From Ceratotherium simum simum (taxonomy: Eukaryota > Chordata > Mammalia > Perissodactyla > Rhinocerotidae): a DNA stretch of 64,000 nucleotides. Of this stretch, positions 23,455 to 35,869 are shown piece after piece; position 1 is the stretch's first letter, and each line of letters begins with the position of its first letter. Where the stretch lies: contig NW_004454171.1 of NCBI RefSeq assembly GCF_000283155.1, positions 10,461,674 through 10,525,673 of the forward strand. The letters are read 5' to 3'. The notes below the pieces were generated by a model. It worked only from the letters and a program-made list of their open reading frames with translations. It was not told the origin of the DNA and made no database searches. The position numbers were made by a program, and so were the translations under genes.

Positions 23455-24617
23455 TTTTTCCAGTTTTATTGAGATGTCATTGACATACATCACTGTATAA
23501 GTTTAAGGTGTACAGCATCATGATTTGACTTACATATATCAGGAAATGATTACCGTAATAAGTTAACATCCATCTTCTCACATAGGTACAAAAAAAAATG
23601 TATCCTTGTGATGAGAACTCTTAGGATCTGTTCTCTTAACAGCTTCTATATATATCATAAAGCAGTGTTAACTATAGTCATCATGTTCTACATTACGTCC
23701 CTAGTACTTATTTATCTTATAACTGAAAGTTTGTACCTTTTGACCACCTTCCTTCAATTCTCCCTCTCCTCACCCTCTGCCTCTGGTAATCATGATTGTG
23801 GTCTCTTTTTCTATGAGTTTGTTTTCTTGTTAGATGCCACATATAAGTGAGAGCATACAGTTTTTGTCTTTCTCTGTCTGACATTTCATTAGCATAATGC
23901 CCTCAAGGTCTACTCATGCTGTCACAAATGGCAGGATTTCCTCACTTTTTATGGCTGAATAATATTCCATTGTATATATATATATATACCACAACTTCTT
24001 TAGCCATTCATCCATCGAGAGACACAGGTTGTTTCCATGTCCTGGCTATTGTAAATGCTGCTGCTACGAACATAGTGGTGCAGATATCTCTTTGACACAG
24101 CGTTTTCATTTCCTTTGGCTATATTCCCAGAAGTGGAATTGCTGGGTCATATGGTAGTTCCATTTTAATTTTTTGAGGATTCTCCATACTGTTTTCCATA
24201 ATGGCTGTACCAATTTACAATCCCACCAACAGTGGACAAGGGTTCCCTTTTCTCCACATCCTCACCAGCATTTGTTCTCTTGTCTTTTTGATGACGGCCA
24301 TTCTAACAGGTGTGAGGTGATATCTCATTGTAGTTTTGATTTTCATCTCCCTAATGATCAATGACATTGAGCATCTTTTCATGTACCTGTCAGCCATTCA
24401 TATATCTTCTTTGAAGAAATGTCTATTCGGGTCCTTTGCCCATTTTTAAATTGTATTATTTGTTTTTTTGCTATTGAGTTGTATGAGTTGTTTATATATT
24501 TTAGATATTAATACCTCATCAGATACATGGTTTACGAATATTTTTTCCCATTCCATAGGTTGTATTTTCACTTGGTTGATTGTTCATTTGGTTTTAAAGA
24601 GCAATTTTTCCCTTTTA
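23455..24617 (-). mobile_element. L1 3' end, reverse (L1MA-type)
   Basis: On the minus strand this is the ORF2 C-terminal part and 3' UTR. Plus-strand marks are 'ttttattgagatgtcattga' (3' UTR), 'gtttgtaccttttgaccacc', 'tggctgaataatattccatt', a (TA)n run at 23972-23988, 'cagaagtggaattgctgggt' and 'ctaacaggtgtgaggtgata'. 5'-truncated near 24617. Confidence 0.88.
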
Positions 24618-25424
24618 CTCTAAGTGTGTTACAATGGGCAAATTAATTAAACTTTATGAAGCTACAATAGAGTATACCTAAATTATCTTATTTTATACCT
24701 TGATGAACATATGTTTAAAATCTAAAATGATCAGAATTCAACTTCATGTTCCTCCATTTTCCTACACAAATCATCTTCTCTACTCAAACTAAAATTAATT
24801 AACTCAATTAACTAATGTTATTAAATATTATCAGAAATTCATTGATTAATTCAAAAAAATGAAGTGCCAACCATGTGCCTATGTCAGGATATTCAGATGT
24901 CAAGGTACACAGAGAAAGTAATATTATCTCCATTTTATAGGTGAAGAAAATGAGACAAGATGAATTTTTACTTTGCTTAAAGTCAGAAGTAATTGCTTAA
25001 ACAAGTTATTGGCAGAAGGCTAAAGCCCAGGTTTCTTGGCTTCCACCTTACAGATCATCAAAAACTAAATAACAAAAAGACATATACATCACCTTAAATT
25101 ACTTAGGAAGTTCCTAACTCACAGATTTTTCTAAAGTATTGGTTTATTTGAAAGTAATTTACTGAACAGCAATCACATTTTATTGACTTTATTTGCTCTT
25201 CATTGTCAAGGCAGAAGTTGGCAACATGGTTACCTCATGACTAACCCACTCTTCTATGTCCTACCCTGGTTACTGCCTCCATTTCCACGTGAACTATAGA
25301 AGTCTGCACACAACAATAGAAACTATTTTGGTGGCATTCTAGGAGGAAGGGCAGAACTGAAAGAAAAAGGTCCCACCTAGAAAATTCCTCCAGGTATCTT
25401 GCTGTCTGTTACTAGTATTTTTTT
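24618..25424. other. mostly unassigned; possible MIR/L2 remnant
   Basis: 'tccattttataggtgaagaa' and 'aatgagacaaga' (about 24920-25055) recall rc MIR. The rest is not recognised. Confidence 0.45.
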
Positions 25425-25870
25425 AATGCCTTTCATTGGGAATACTGATTCATAGCTTTTTGGGAAAGGGTCAACTTAATTGAGCTATAATTTACATTAA
25501 AAAATTCACCAATTTCAGGGCCAACCCGGTGGCGCATCAGTTAAGTGCGCGTGCTCCGCTTCGGTGGCCCGGGGTTCGCAGGTTTGGATCCTGCATGTGC
25601 ACTGACACACCACTTGTCAAGCCATGCTGTGGCGGTGTCCCATATAAAGTAGAGGAAGATGGGCACGGATGTTAGCCCAGGGCCATTCTTCCTCAGCAAA
25701 AGAAGAAAAAACAAAAGAGAAGGATTGGAATCAGACATTAGCTCAGGGCTGATCTTCCTCACACAAAAAAAAATTCACCAATTTTAAGTATATAATTCAC
25801 TGAGTCTTAACAAACATAAATTTGTAAGTTCTTAGGGTCATAGATCTCATTTATGAATCTGATCTAATCC
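25425..25870 (-). mobile_element. L1M 3' UTR remnant split by an ERE
   Basis: 'ttaattgagctataatttac' followed by 'attaaaaaattcaccaat' (to 25515), resuming as 'attttaagtatataattcac' after 25785, is the rc of old L1 3' UTR sequence. The SINE interrupts it at 'aaaattcaccaattt'. Confidence 0.6.
25501..25784 (+). repeat. ERE SINE, two-module tail, 15-bp TSD
   Basis: The SINE spans 25516-25769 and is flanked by AAAATTCACCAATTT at 25501-25515 and 25770-25784. The head is 'gggccaacccggtggcgcat', the middle 'tagaggaagatgggcacgga', and the second module 'cattagctcagggctgatct'. Confidence 0.95.
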
Positions 25871-27210
25871 ATGAAGACTCTTCCTTGAAAAATGCACTAT
25901 ACCAAATATGTTACATAAAATTGCAAAGGCTTCACAAATATCCCAAAGCTTATCCATGCACCCTCACAGATAGATCCTAGGTTAAGAACCCTTGATCAAG
26001 AAATAACAAAGCAACTTAAGGGAATTATCTCAAGTAAACATTCTTTTCAGGTCAAACAGTTTACTCTTTATCCTACTCATAAAGATAAAGAGCATTCTTT
26101 TATCTCACTTGATTAAGTATTCACTTGATCTCTTATATAAAGTATTCAGAAAATTTTTGTGTGTAATATTGAAGTGTATATTCAGATTACATATAAAAGA
26201 CACTTTTTGCACACACTCCACTTGAAGATACTGCTTGCAAAAAAACTAGTTATGCTTTGGTAGCATAACAACTGGTCAGTACTCTCTACGAATCTAATTT
26301 GTATTAATTTTAAATTACTCTAGTAAACATTTCTATTTATAGTGAAAGGTGTGACAATAAAAGAAATTGAGAGTAATAAGTTAAATCCTCTACCTTTTTG
26401 GGTAATTCTGCAATTCAATTAACTTGAATAATATTTATGTAGCACTTCCTATGTGCAAACTAGGTTAGATATATTGGAAAACACACACAAAAAGAATAAT
26501 TCCCTACACACCTACTTTCAAAAAGTTGTAGCCAAGCATTTGGGCTCTATCACCAGATGCATAAAAAATAACATGTTACTCTTATTTAAAACAACACTGG
26601 GTTCAATCACAAATCCAAAAGGAAGGATAGGTTTCACCAGGAAGAAGCTTGTCAAATAAAAAGGCACATTTGTAGCAGTGAAATTATGCTTTATAAGACT
26701 TCTTTCTTACATACTGTTCCAAAATAATTCCCTGAAAATGATAACATACAATCTCCATAAACATTGTAGATATGCTTTATTCACAATGTTTTTTAAACCC
26801 TGATTGTTATTTCACTTAATCATTTTTGCTTCCATGTTATTAAGCTAATGATCAGCTATAGAAGAGAGGTTCTAGTCACATTTGAAATTTAAAGAGGAAC
26901 AGAGGGTAGAAAGATAAATCACAGAAGAGAAGTAACACCATCTCTCTAAGTATATTTTCTTAAATGGCCAAATGAAAGCTAATGCCAATTACAATTTAAT
27001 CTGAATAAATAAATTAGCTTAGTGTCAAAATTAAGATAAGGCCATCATTAAATGTGAATTAAGTACTTTGAAGCAGACGTCAGACTAAAATTTTCACTAG
27101 CATTTTCAGGGACAAAAAGGAATTCCGTTATGTGATTCTTTCCAGGTTCATTCTCACACTCACCATCAGAAAATATTTATGAGGTTATAAACTGCTCACA
27201 ACATTTGAGA
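25871..27210. other. unassigned; candidate conserved noncoding stretch at 26960-27150
   Basis: No gene recognised. 26960-27150 is homeodomain-site-rich ('gccaattacaatttaatctg', 'gaattaagtactttg') and has no visible repeat identity. Confidence 0.4.
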
Positions 27211-27214
27211 AAAC

Positions 27215-27310
27215 ATTATCATTCAGTCATTCAACACACATGTATTGCAAGCAGCTACTATTTATAGAGTTTAGTTGCCATCCAAAGTGCTAAGCTTGTC
27301 TTTTATCTCT
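27215..27310 (-). repeat. possible L2 3'-end remnant
   Basis: 'cattcagtcattcaacacac' and later 'gtgctaagc' recall the rc L2 tail. Weak. Confidence 0.35.
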
Positions 27311-27539
27311 ACAGCAAGAAAAAGAAACAAAATTCTCAAGAAGCTTAAAACATAAAACAAACAATTGAAACCACACTCTATTCATGTGAAATAGTTGATC
27401 CCAATTTGTTTAACTGCATTAAAAGGAATCCAATCCCATTAGAAAACCCAGTGATCTGACTATGGTACGGCCTACAACATACTACAGTCAGTTCTCCCCT
27501 GCTCTTCAGGTCCACTTGGACTTCTTTGGCCCTTCACGG

Positions 27540-28015
27540 TAAATGCATTCAGTCCACCTTCTATGTATCAGCTGTTTCCTGGACACTGGGCATAAAGTGG
27601 TTGAGATCACATAAACAAGGCCCTACTCTCATGGAGTGAGAGATAACTATTAATCAAATAATTACACTTAAAAATGTAAATTACAAACTGAGATGACTAC
27701 TCCGAAGGAAAGAAACTCAGGTCTATGTATGCCTCTAAGAAAAGACCTTGATAGTCAGAGCAAGAGTCCTGAATGGAAAGACTGAGCTGAGATCTGAAGG
27801 CTGAGCAGGATTAACTAGGACAAAAGTGGGAGGTTGGAAGGACAGGGAATGAAGAAAAAGTTTCAGATAAAGAGAGAACATGCCCTCAGAAATCCAGAAT
27901 GGCTGAAGCAGAGAAACTGAAGAGTCAAGCCAATCCAAGAATACCGATCTTTATTCAAATAGTAGTGCAGATCCACTGAAATGTTTTAAGCAGGGGGTCA
28001 TAATAGCAGATTTTC
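27540..28015 (-). repeat. L2 LINE fragment, reverse
   Basis: 'acaaggccctactctcatgg', 'gagctgagatctgaaggctg', 'agagagaacatgccctcaga', 'agcagagaaactgaagag' and 'tgttttaagcagggggtcat' are in rc L2 order. Confidence 0.7.
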
Positions 28016-28384
28016 ATTCTGAATACATGACTTTGGCACCAAAGTGGGAACTGGATTGTTGAGGAAAAAAAGATGAAGAACAGTTCTGAACAAAACCAAA
28101 AAGGAAAGTTTTGTTTTCAGAGCCCCCACCGTCCAAGTTCTTCTGCCAAAAAATTTTATCTAGGATCAGCCTCACTATGGAAATCCCATTTTTCCTACCT
28201 GTTCCCTTCTTCTTTATAGTCAACTGAGAGGTCTTTCATTCTCTCAATGCCCTGCTATGAGCTTTCTACAACTAATTAATCAGAGCTAGGTACTTACAGA
28301 TGGGTGAAGTATGCCATCTTTCCCATTCTTGCTGTTAAGTCATTATTTTAAGGAAGGAGAATACCTTAACTTACTGTATTAAGA

Positions 28385-28790
28385 TGGGTTAGCTTATGCT
28401 ATATTTAAAAAATTAATCCTGAAATCCCAGTGGATTTACATTAAAAAAGTTTATTTCTCATTCTTATTACATGCCCAACTCAAGTCTATAGGGGACTCTG
28501 TTCTACATGGCCACTTAGGAGCCACGATATCAGATATTCCTCCATCTTGAAATTGCACTATCTGGAACACATGGCCTCCTTGCTTACTGGAGCAGAAGAA
28601 GAGACAGTGTGAGATGTTTTATGCCAGCAATAAAATGCTTGGGCTCAGAAAAAACACACATCCTTTCTGTTCACAGCCCGTTTGTCACTGTCCAGAACCA
28701 GCCACATAGCCCAACCCAAATGCAAAGGGGCTAGAAGGTGCAGTCTTCTGTGGGCTTAGAAGAGGAGAAGAACTAGATATTGGGAAACAC
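28385..28790 (-). mobile_element. LTR remnant, MaLR/MLT-like (provisional)
   Basis: 'gaaatcccagtggatttaca', 'gtttatttctcattcttatt', 'agtctataggggactctgtt' and 'tcacagcccgtttgtcactg' resemble reverse-complement MLT-type LTRs, whose sense 3' end carries AATAAA and 'ttttaagccac'. There is no internal retroviral sequence, so this looks like a solo remnant. Confidence 0.5.
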
Positions 28791-29249
28791 TAATAATGCC
28801 TAATATACACTAGGAAAAGCCTTTTTATTCTCCTCACAAGAATCCCATATTTTAAGATATTCTATCTACTAAAACAAACAAAATCACTGCATTTAAGTAT
28901 AATTCATTTCAATGACATACACTGATAGGTCAACAAATGTCCAGCCAAAAGCAAAGAAATGTGTTGTCTTAACTATGCAGCCTTATCTTGGATAAATGCA
29001 CCATTTTGGTTAGGCTTCTTGAAATATTAAAAATAGGTCACAGCATCAATTCTACTTTTAAGCAAGCATGAACCCCAGAGACGGCACTGGAGACTGGAAA
29101 AGGTACTCTTTTAGATATCATTGAGACAAGTTTCAAGAACATCATCTTGGCATATGAAGGATCTGCCTGATACTATCAAGAAAGGTTATCAAAATGAAGA
29201 AACACTATGATATCAGCGTAACAATCAGTGTTGAAGTCTTCATTGCCCC
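28791..29249. other. unassigned
   Basis: Nothing recognised. Confidence 0.45.
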
Positions 29250-29254
29250 ATGTT

Positions 29255-29860
29255 TTGGTTCTCTCTGCTGTGTAACAAACTACCTCAAAGTTTAGCGGCA
29301 TCAAACAAGAATATTTTGTTCTCTCTCATAGTTCTGTGTGTGGCTTAGGGTCAGCGGGTAGCTGTTGCTTGGATTCTTTTATGCGACTGCAATCAAATAA
29401 AAGCTGGGCCTGGAGTCCTAGGAAAGCTTGACTGGTCTGGATACCCAAGATGCTTCTATACTCACATGTCTGGTATTTCAGCTGGGATGGCTGCAACGTC
29501 TGTGGACTGGCCAAATATAAATACATATCTTTCCACACGACATCTTCAAATGCTTTGCTTGAGCATCCTTGCAGCATGGAAGTCTCAGGTTAGTTGCACT
29601 TCCTACATAGCAGCTGGCTTACCCCAGAGCAAGCATTACAAGAAATCAAGGTGGAAGCTGTAAGGCTTCTTATGACCTGGCTTTGGAGTACATGCAGCAT
29701 CAATCTGGTTACAAAGAACCAGCCCAGATTCAACGTGTAAAAGACTAGACAAGGGCATAAATACCAGGAGCTGTGATTCACTGGGAGGGAAGGATCTTTG
29801 GAAGCTGGTTACCATATAACTGGTTTGCGAAATAAGAGCCATAGTCAAAAACATCTGATA
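29255..29860 (-). mobile_element. MLT1-like (MaLR) solo LTR, reverse
   Basis: 'tgctgtgtaacaaactacct', 'tcatagttctgtgtgtggct', 'cagcatggaagtctcaggtt', 'tagcagctggcttaccccag' and 'aggtggaagctgtaaggctt' follow a MLT1-type LTR in reverse complement. The 147-codon frame over 29636-30079, the longest open frame in the window, is a chance frame mainly within this LTR. Confidence 0.7.
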
Positions 29861-31436
29861 TGTGACAATTAGTAATGGCTTTCTTGAAAACAAACCTGTG
29901 ATATAACCAATAACTTCAAAATTCAGGTCTCCAAATATCGAAGATGGCATTAACCAACAGATGACATTTATATAAAATTTATTGTGCCGTGTATTGAACC
30001 TTATAGCCACTTCTAGACACACGTGATCACCACATAGCAGAATTTTTGAAAAATAGTAAGAAGCAGCATCTTTAAACATGAAATAAAATTATAACAGCAT
30101 CTTTGTAAAGAAACTAAACATATTAACAAAATAAAATGTCAGAAAAATTATTTCACAAAATCTGGAAGTAAAAGCTTTCTCCCAGGTTTCCTTTCTCCAT
30201 ACTCATTTTCTCCTGATACTCGAATACAAAACACTGAAAAGTTACTTAGAATGTCTTCCAAAGTGCATTGCAATCATTAATTAATTATTCCACACAGTGT
30301 TCCCCTGAGGAAAATAATGACAATTATCCACTATTATGGAAAGCAATAGCAGGCTTCTAAAGACCAAGTTGCCCAAGTGCATACCTGAAGAATGTGATTT
30401 TTCTCTAAAGCTTTCCAGACCTCAGTTCTCACTATTAAATCAGAAGTCTGCCATTGGTTAAGCCATCTGTTTACTTGGGGAGATATCCTTTATCTTGTAG
30501 ACACTAAAATTAATGTGTTGCACTACTCATTTGCTGATGTTGTAGTTAGGTCTCCATTTACTCTACCTGGTCCCAAGTCCTAAAAGATACGTAAGAAAGC
30601 TCCAGAAAGTGAAGCAACTTGTTTTACTTGCAGAAAATGTCATTATTACTACCCCAGAAGAAATAATTATAAATTTACAATTGTGTCACATTTTTTAGAT
30701 GCTCTAAGCATTACATTAAAGACAGCCATAAATCACAGCATTTTAATAACATGTTATGGTCAATTAACATACTCTGACCCAGAACAAAGTATGACAACCT
30801 TACCTCTCTGTTTTGCTACATCTGTCCCAGCTGCCCTTGTCATTTATCTTCTCCTTTTTTATTAGCTCTAAAGGGTAAAGGGCTATGGCAGTCATAATGG
30901 TTAAAAGCCTGGATCATTTTACAAATAAAACAGAGCGCTTTTCTGAACAAATCTGCATTATTCAAAAAGATAACTGACTCTGCCATGTTAATTGACTCTA
31001 ATTTATTCCATCGAAATTACACCATTTTCTGTGCTAAGCTATTCATAATCCAAGCATATCACACACTGATTTGCTGAGACTATGAAACTAGTCTATCAGA
31101 ATTAATTAGCAAATTAAGAGACTTTGCACTAAAAATTTCTCAGCAGAGGAAAACAAAATTGCATCAGCATACTGTAAAAGATGTGAAAAAAAGCAGAATG
31201 TTATAAAGAAAAATGAAACACGCTGAACATTTTCCTACTCAGTTGACCACAGGTAGAGTGGATTCAGTTACACAAAAAGCTTATTAGTTTGAAGAAGAGC
31301 ATCAAGAGTAGAAAGTTGGTGTTTTATGTGAATGTGGTCACCTGGCCTCTGAAGTAAACCATTTTGCTGAGGAAAGTAAAAAGGCAGGTGAACAGGAATA
31401 GACATAAATCAAAATGGGCAGCTAAATTCTAAGGAG
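29861..31436. other. unassigned; candidate conserved noncoding element at 30890-31210
   Basis: No gene or repeat recognised. 30890-31210 has no repeat signature and contains several TAATTA-type sites ('agaattaattagcaaattaa'). Confidence 0.45.
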
Positions 31437-31605
31437 TTGTTCTTAACCTTGGCTACACAATAGAATCCTGTGGGAGCTTTAAAAATTACTAATGCTTCAG
31501 ACATTCTAATCTAATTTACCTGGAGTGTGGCCTGAGCATCAGGATTTTTAAAAGCTTCCCAGGTGGCTTCAATGTGCAGCAAGGTTTGAGAATCATTGAT
31601 TTAAA
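31437..31605 (+). mobile_element. MER5A-like hAT (Charlie) MITE
   Basis: 'gttcttaaccttggctacac', 'tagaatcctgtgggagcttt', 'gtggcctgagcatcaggatt', 'cccaggtggcttcaatgtgc' and 'agcaaggtttgagaatcatt' run end to end along MER5A. Confidence 0.85.
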
Positions 31606-33365
31606 GGTTAGCCATGGTCAGGCAGGATATAGCTCAGGACAGTAGGCTGTCATCCTGGGTAAAATCAGAGAGGAAATACTAGTTTTGGCCATATAGCAGA
31701 ACAAATGTTCACAGAATCCCCTCCCGGTATAAGACAACTAAAAATGCTAGATAAATAATTTAAAACATTTTTTTCTAATGTGTTGCCCAGTTGACAAGAT
31801 ATTAAGAGAACTCCTCAGAGGCCAGAATGAAAAGAAAGCACAAATCCTCAGAAATAAGTAGCATGGCAACTGGCAGGTGCTTTGAAATATATGGCAGTTC
31901 TTGCTAACCTCGACCCTGAGTTTTAATCAGCTACATATGCAGAATGGAAGACCAAGCCAAAGGCGCTTTTAGAGTGGAAGGTCAGATTACAGATGCTCCC
32001 TTAAACTGATGCTTTAAAAGGATGACATCCTCAGAACACGAAAGAGTTGGGGGGAACAAAAACAAAAAGAAAAATTATCCCACCAAAAAAATAATACAAG
32101 TCACTCTTAGCCTTAACTCTGGATTCTTTGGAAGAAAAAAGTCTATCCTGTATAGAAATTCACATTAACTGTGTGGCCTAAAACGTCACAGGCCAAAAAT
32201 TTAGTTAAAGGGGTCCTGAGACAGCAATGACCACACTAGCAGAAGCAAATACAATTCCTCTCTGGAAGAACGCACTTTGATCCAGACCTAAAAGATATCT
32301 GCAGATGATATTCTGAGAAATAAGGCCTGAGAATACACGAAAAAATAAGCCTCTCAGAGAGAATCATAAGGGAAAAAAAAAGATAAAGAATCAAACCCAA
32401 AACTATAATTATCAGGTATAAAATTGAAAATAAAGTAAATTTCTTGACCTAATAAAGTATATTTTCCAAACAAACAAAACAATTTACCATAAATATCATA
32501 TGCAGTAGTGGAACAGTTAAATCATTCTTTAAAAAACAGGGAAAACACAAGGAGTCCTACTCGCATTGCTATTGTTCAACATTGTACTGAAGGCTGTAGT
32601 CGTGGAATACAATAAGATAAATAAAAAATATGAGAAGTGGAAAGAAAGAAAAAAACTGTCTGTACATAGACAATAAATTCCAAAGAAAAGTATTAGAATT
32701 ATTAAAAGAATTATTATGTTAAATTATTATTACTTAGCCAAGTAAATGTATATAAGATCAGCATATAAATTTTGATTGAAATTCTACACATCGACAATAA
32801 AAAGTTAGAAAATGCAATTTTTGGAAAGATACCATTTAGCATAGTAACACAAAAATAAGGTAGCTAGGAATAAATCTAAAGTGATACGCAAGACTTTAGA
32901 GAATACTATAAACTTTAGTTTAAGACATTAAAGATGACCCAAATAAAAGGAGACAGATAATGCGCTCAAAATAGGAATACAATATTCTAAATCTTAGTGT
33001 TTCCCAAATAGATGTAATACAATTTAATCAAATTCTAAATGGAGTTTTTGTGGAACTTGACAAGTTGATTTTTAAGATTTATGTAGAAGAGGAATAGCCA
33101 AGAAAGGTCAAGACACATCTAAAGAAGAATCAGGAGGGAGTTTTTGCCCTGCCAGATCTCAAACCTTAAAATAAAGCCACAGTAATTTGGAAGCGGGATG
33201 CTAAAACAGGGACAGACTACTAAAACAACAACTACAACAACAACGAAAAACAGAGCCCAGAAACAGACTCACACATATATGGAAACATTAGATGACAGAG
33301 CAGACACTGGACATCAGTGGGAAAAGAAAGATAAAAAATTGTCTGAGACAATTAGTTATCCATAT

Positions 33366-33586
33366 CAGGGATTGGCAAACTGCAGTTCACAGGCCAAATT
33401 CAGCACGACTCCTGCTTTTGCAAATAAAGTTTTATTGGAACACAACTATGCCCATTCATTTACCTTTTGTCCTTGGCTGCTTTTGTGCTACAATGGCAGA
33501 GTTAAGTATTACAATAGGGGCCATACAACTTGAAAAGCCTAAAATATTTACTATCTTGTCCTTTACAGATAGTTTGCTGACCCTTG
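33366..33586. mobile_element. Charlie-type hAT MITE
   Basis: The ends 'cagggattggcaaactgca' and 'agtttgctgacccttg' are imperfect inverted termini. Internal marks are 'caaataaagttttattggaa', 'acaactatgcccattcattt', 'tgctacaatggcagagttaa' and 'gcctaaaatatttactatct'. These follow a common 220-bp hAT-Charlie MITE whose exact Repbase name I do not fix. Confidence 0.8.
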
Positions 33587-33689
33587 ATTTGTTACCAATT
33601 TCACCTCACTCCAGTGGGACTCCAACTCACACTTGGAGAAGCTCCAAAGAGGGGCCCATGGGTGGGCCTCGTGCCCAAAATCTATCCCT

Positions 33690-34235
33690 TCCTCCAGGGG
33701 TTCTTTCCTGTTCGGTGTCACGGATTTGAAATGAAACCGGAGCTGAGCGTTCAACAGCACAAGCTTTATTCAATGGCAAAGAATGGAGAAGCAGGAATTA
33801 AGTTCACAAATCAACTTCTCATCTCCTGGGGTGATTAAGCCACTGTTATAAGCAGTCTAGGTAATGAAGGGGAGGAATATTCACAGCTATTTGGGGAAAT
33901 GGGCAGGCTTTTCTGGAGAGCAAGGGTGCCACCTCTTTTCTTTCCTTGTTTGGTTATATTCTGCCATTGTCATGGCAGCTGTAAACTGTCATGGCATCAG
34001 TGGGGGTGTTCTATAATATGGTAATGTATTACAATGAGTGTATAGTGAGTTCTGGGGTCTATGTCAGGTCAAATTGGACTGCCATATTGCCTTCAACCGA
34101 TTTTAACTGGATGTGACCCACGTCTCAGTCATCTTCTCCTTCCTCTCTTTGTGGTTTCCTGTAAGCTAAGAGAACATTTAGGCTTGTTCTGTTGTGGTTA
34201 ATGTCTTATGGAGTCAGTGGGCCAGACAACAGATT
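33690..34235 (-). mobile_element. LTR-like block (ERV solo LTR?), reverse
   Basis: On the minus strand a GAATAAAGC polyadenylation-type signal (rc of 33767-33775) lies about 50 bp before a terminal '..ccgtgaca' (rc of 33716-33722). Upstream is a repeated 'gtcatggcag' / 'gtcatggcatcagtggg' motif pair, also seen in some class I/MaLR LTRs. It interrupts L1 sequence that resumes at about 34240. The family is not identified, and no viral gene is visible. Confidence 0.5.
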
Positions 34236-35224
34236 GATATAAAAAAAATTAGAATGAATTCCTACCTTTTACCATAACAAAAATCAAGTGCAAATAGATA
34301 AGGAACTTAAGTAGGAAAGGCAAAACTTTAAAACTTATAGAAGAAATTATAGAAAAATACTTCTACAATTTGGGGATAAGGAAGGATTTGTTTAAAAAGC
34401 ACATATCATTAAGAAAATTTCTTAAAAATCTAATCAATTAAATTAACTTTGGTTCCTCAAAGACACTATAAAGAGAATTAAAAAAAGACAACCCACAATC
34501 AGAGGTAAGATATTTAATCACATTAAGCCACCAAATGATTAATATATATGATATATGATTAAATTCTACAAATTAATACAAGCAACCTAAAAGACAAAAA
34601 GAAAACAAAACAGTCATTTCACTACATAATAGAACATCAATGATCAATTAATATATTTATCTCATAAGTAGTCAGGGAAATGAAAATTGAAACCACAATG
34701 AGATGCCATTTCACATCCTCCACAGAAACCAAAATGAAAGAATTAGACAGTACCAAGGGCTGTGGATGTGGTAGAGCCCTGGAACTCCCACACAATGCTG
34801 GTGGGGATACAAACTGGTACAGCCACTTCAGGAAACAATTTGGCACTACAGATAAAGTAGAGCATGGATACAGCCTAGGACCTGGCAATTTCATTCCTTA
34901 GAGGAATCCTTGCACACATCTTCAGAGATATGTCTGAGAATACTTACTGAAGCATTGTTCCTGATAGAAAAAAAAAGGAGGGAAAATTGAAAATACCATA
35001 AATGTTCATTGACCACAGAATTGACAAATAAATTGTGGTATACTTATTGAAATACTGATATAATTTCAATATTACACAACACTGAAATTGAATGAATGAA
35101 TATAGCTAAACACATCCGTAAAGATGAATATCAAAAACTTTATATTAAGCAAAATAAGTATAAATTGAATTTATAAAATATTTCAAAGATCAAAACTAAA
35201 AATCTTATTGTTTAGAGATACATA

Positions 35225-35573
35225 CAGACCGTAGTCCCCCCTTATCCATGGGGGATATATTCCAAGACCCCAATAGATGCCTGAAACCACGGATAGTATT
35301 GAACCCTGTACAAATATACTGTTTTTTCCTAACTAACTGGCTAACAGGTGGGTAGCTTACCCAGTGAAGATACACTGGACAAAGGGATGATTCACGTCCC
35401 AGGCAGGACGGAGTGAAACAGTGCTAGATTTCATCACACTTCTTGGGAAGGGTGCACAATTTAAAACTTACGAATTGTTTAGTTCTGAAGTTTTCCATTT
35501 AATGTTTTCGAACCACAGTTGACCAAGGGCAACTGAAACAGAAAGCGAAACTGCAGATAGGGGAGGACTACTG
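35225..35573. mobile_element. Tigger-type (Tc1/mariner, pogo) DNA transposon fragment
   Basis: The termini 'gtagtccccccttatccatg' and 'ataggggaggactactg' are inverted repeats. Internal 'gcctgaaaccacggatagta', 'ttgaaccctgtacaaata' and 'gcaactgaaacagaaagcga' are typical of Tigger nonautonomous elements. TA dinucleotides flank both ends. It is inserted into L1 3' sequence. Confidence 0.85.
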
Positions 35574-35825
35574 TGTATACAGTAAAATTATGAAGAACAG
35601 CAAAGAAATGATATTTAAAAGATTTTTTTAAATATCTCTTAAAAAAAGAGTTCTTTTACTGGTAGGTAATAGCAGGAAGATGCATTTTGTGAGAAACCCA
35701 CAGGAGGCTTCAAAAATTTATTTTAGAAGTTGAATGGTATTTATATGGGTCTTCATATTATTATAAACCCTGTTAATATACATTATATACATTCATTTGT
35801 AACACGCTATACTTCACAATAAAAA

Positions 35826-35869
35826 AGGAAGAAAGGGAGGGAGGGAAGGAGAGAAGGAGGGAGGAAGTC
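35826..35869 (+). repeat. (GGAA/GGGA)n low-complexity tract
   Basis: A purine tract directly follows the L1 A-rich tail and probably grew from it. Confidence 0.9.

Larger units (their letters stand above)
31700..35825 (+). mobile_element. old L1 LINE (L1M-type), broken by three insertions
   Basis: The left part (31700-32400) resembles an old L1 5' region and is uncertain. From about 32440 it is ORF2 C-terminal half: 'caattttattcaac'-like blocks, 'gccagatctcaaaccttaaa', then 'agggaaatgaaaattgaaac', 'gcatggatacagcctaggac', 'attgacaaataaattgtggt', and a 3' end near 35820. It is interrupted by a Charlie-type MITE (33366), an LTR-like block (33716) and a Tigger-type element (35225). No intact frame. 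Confidence 0.7.

Noticed and set aside
29636..30079. 147-codon open frame (minus), longest in the window
   Set aside because: Lies mainly in MLT1-like LTR sequence and flanking AT-rich DNA. No domain and no coding bias.
33292..33729. 145-codon open frame (plus)
   Set aside because: Spans the L1 remnant, the Charlie-type MITE and the LTR-like block. A reading frame crossing three unrelated repeats is chance.
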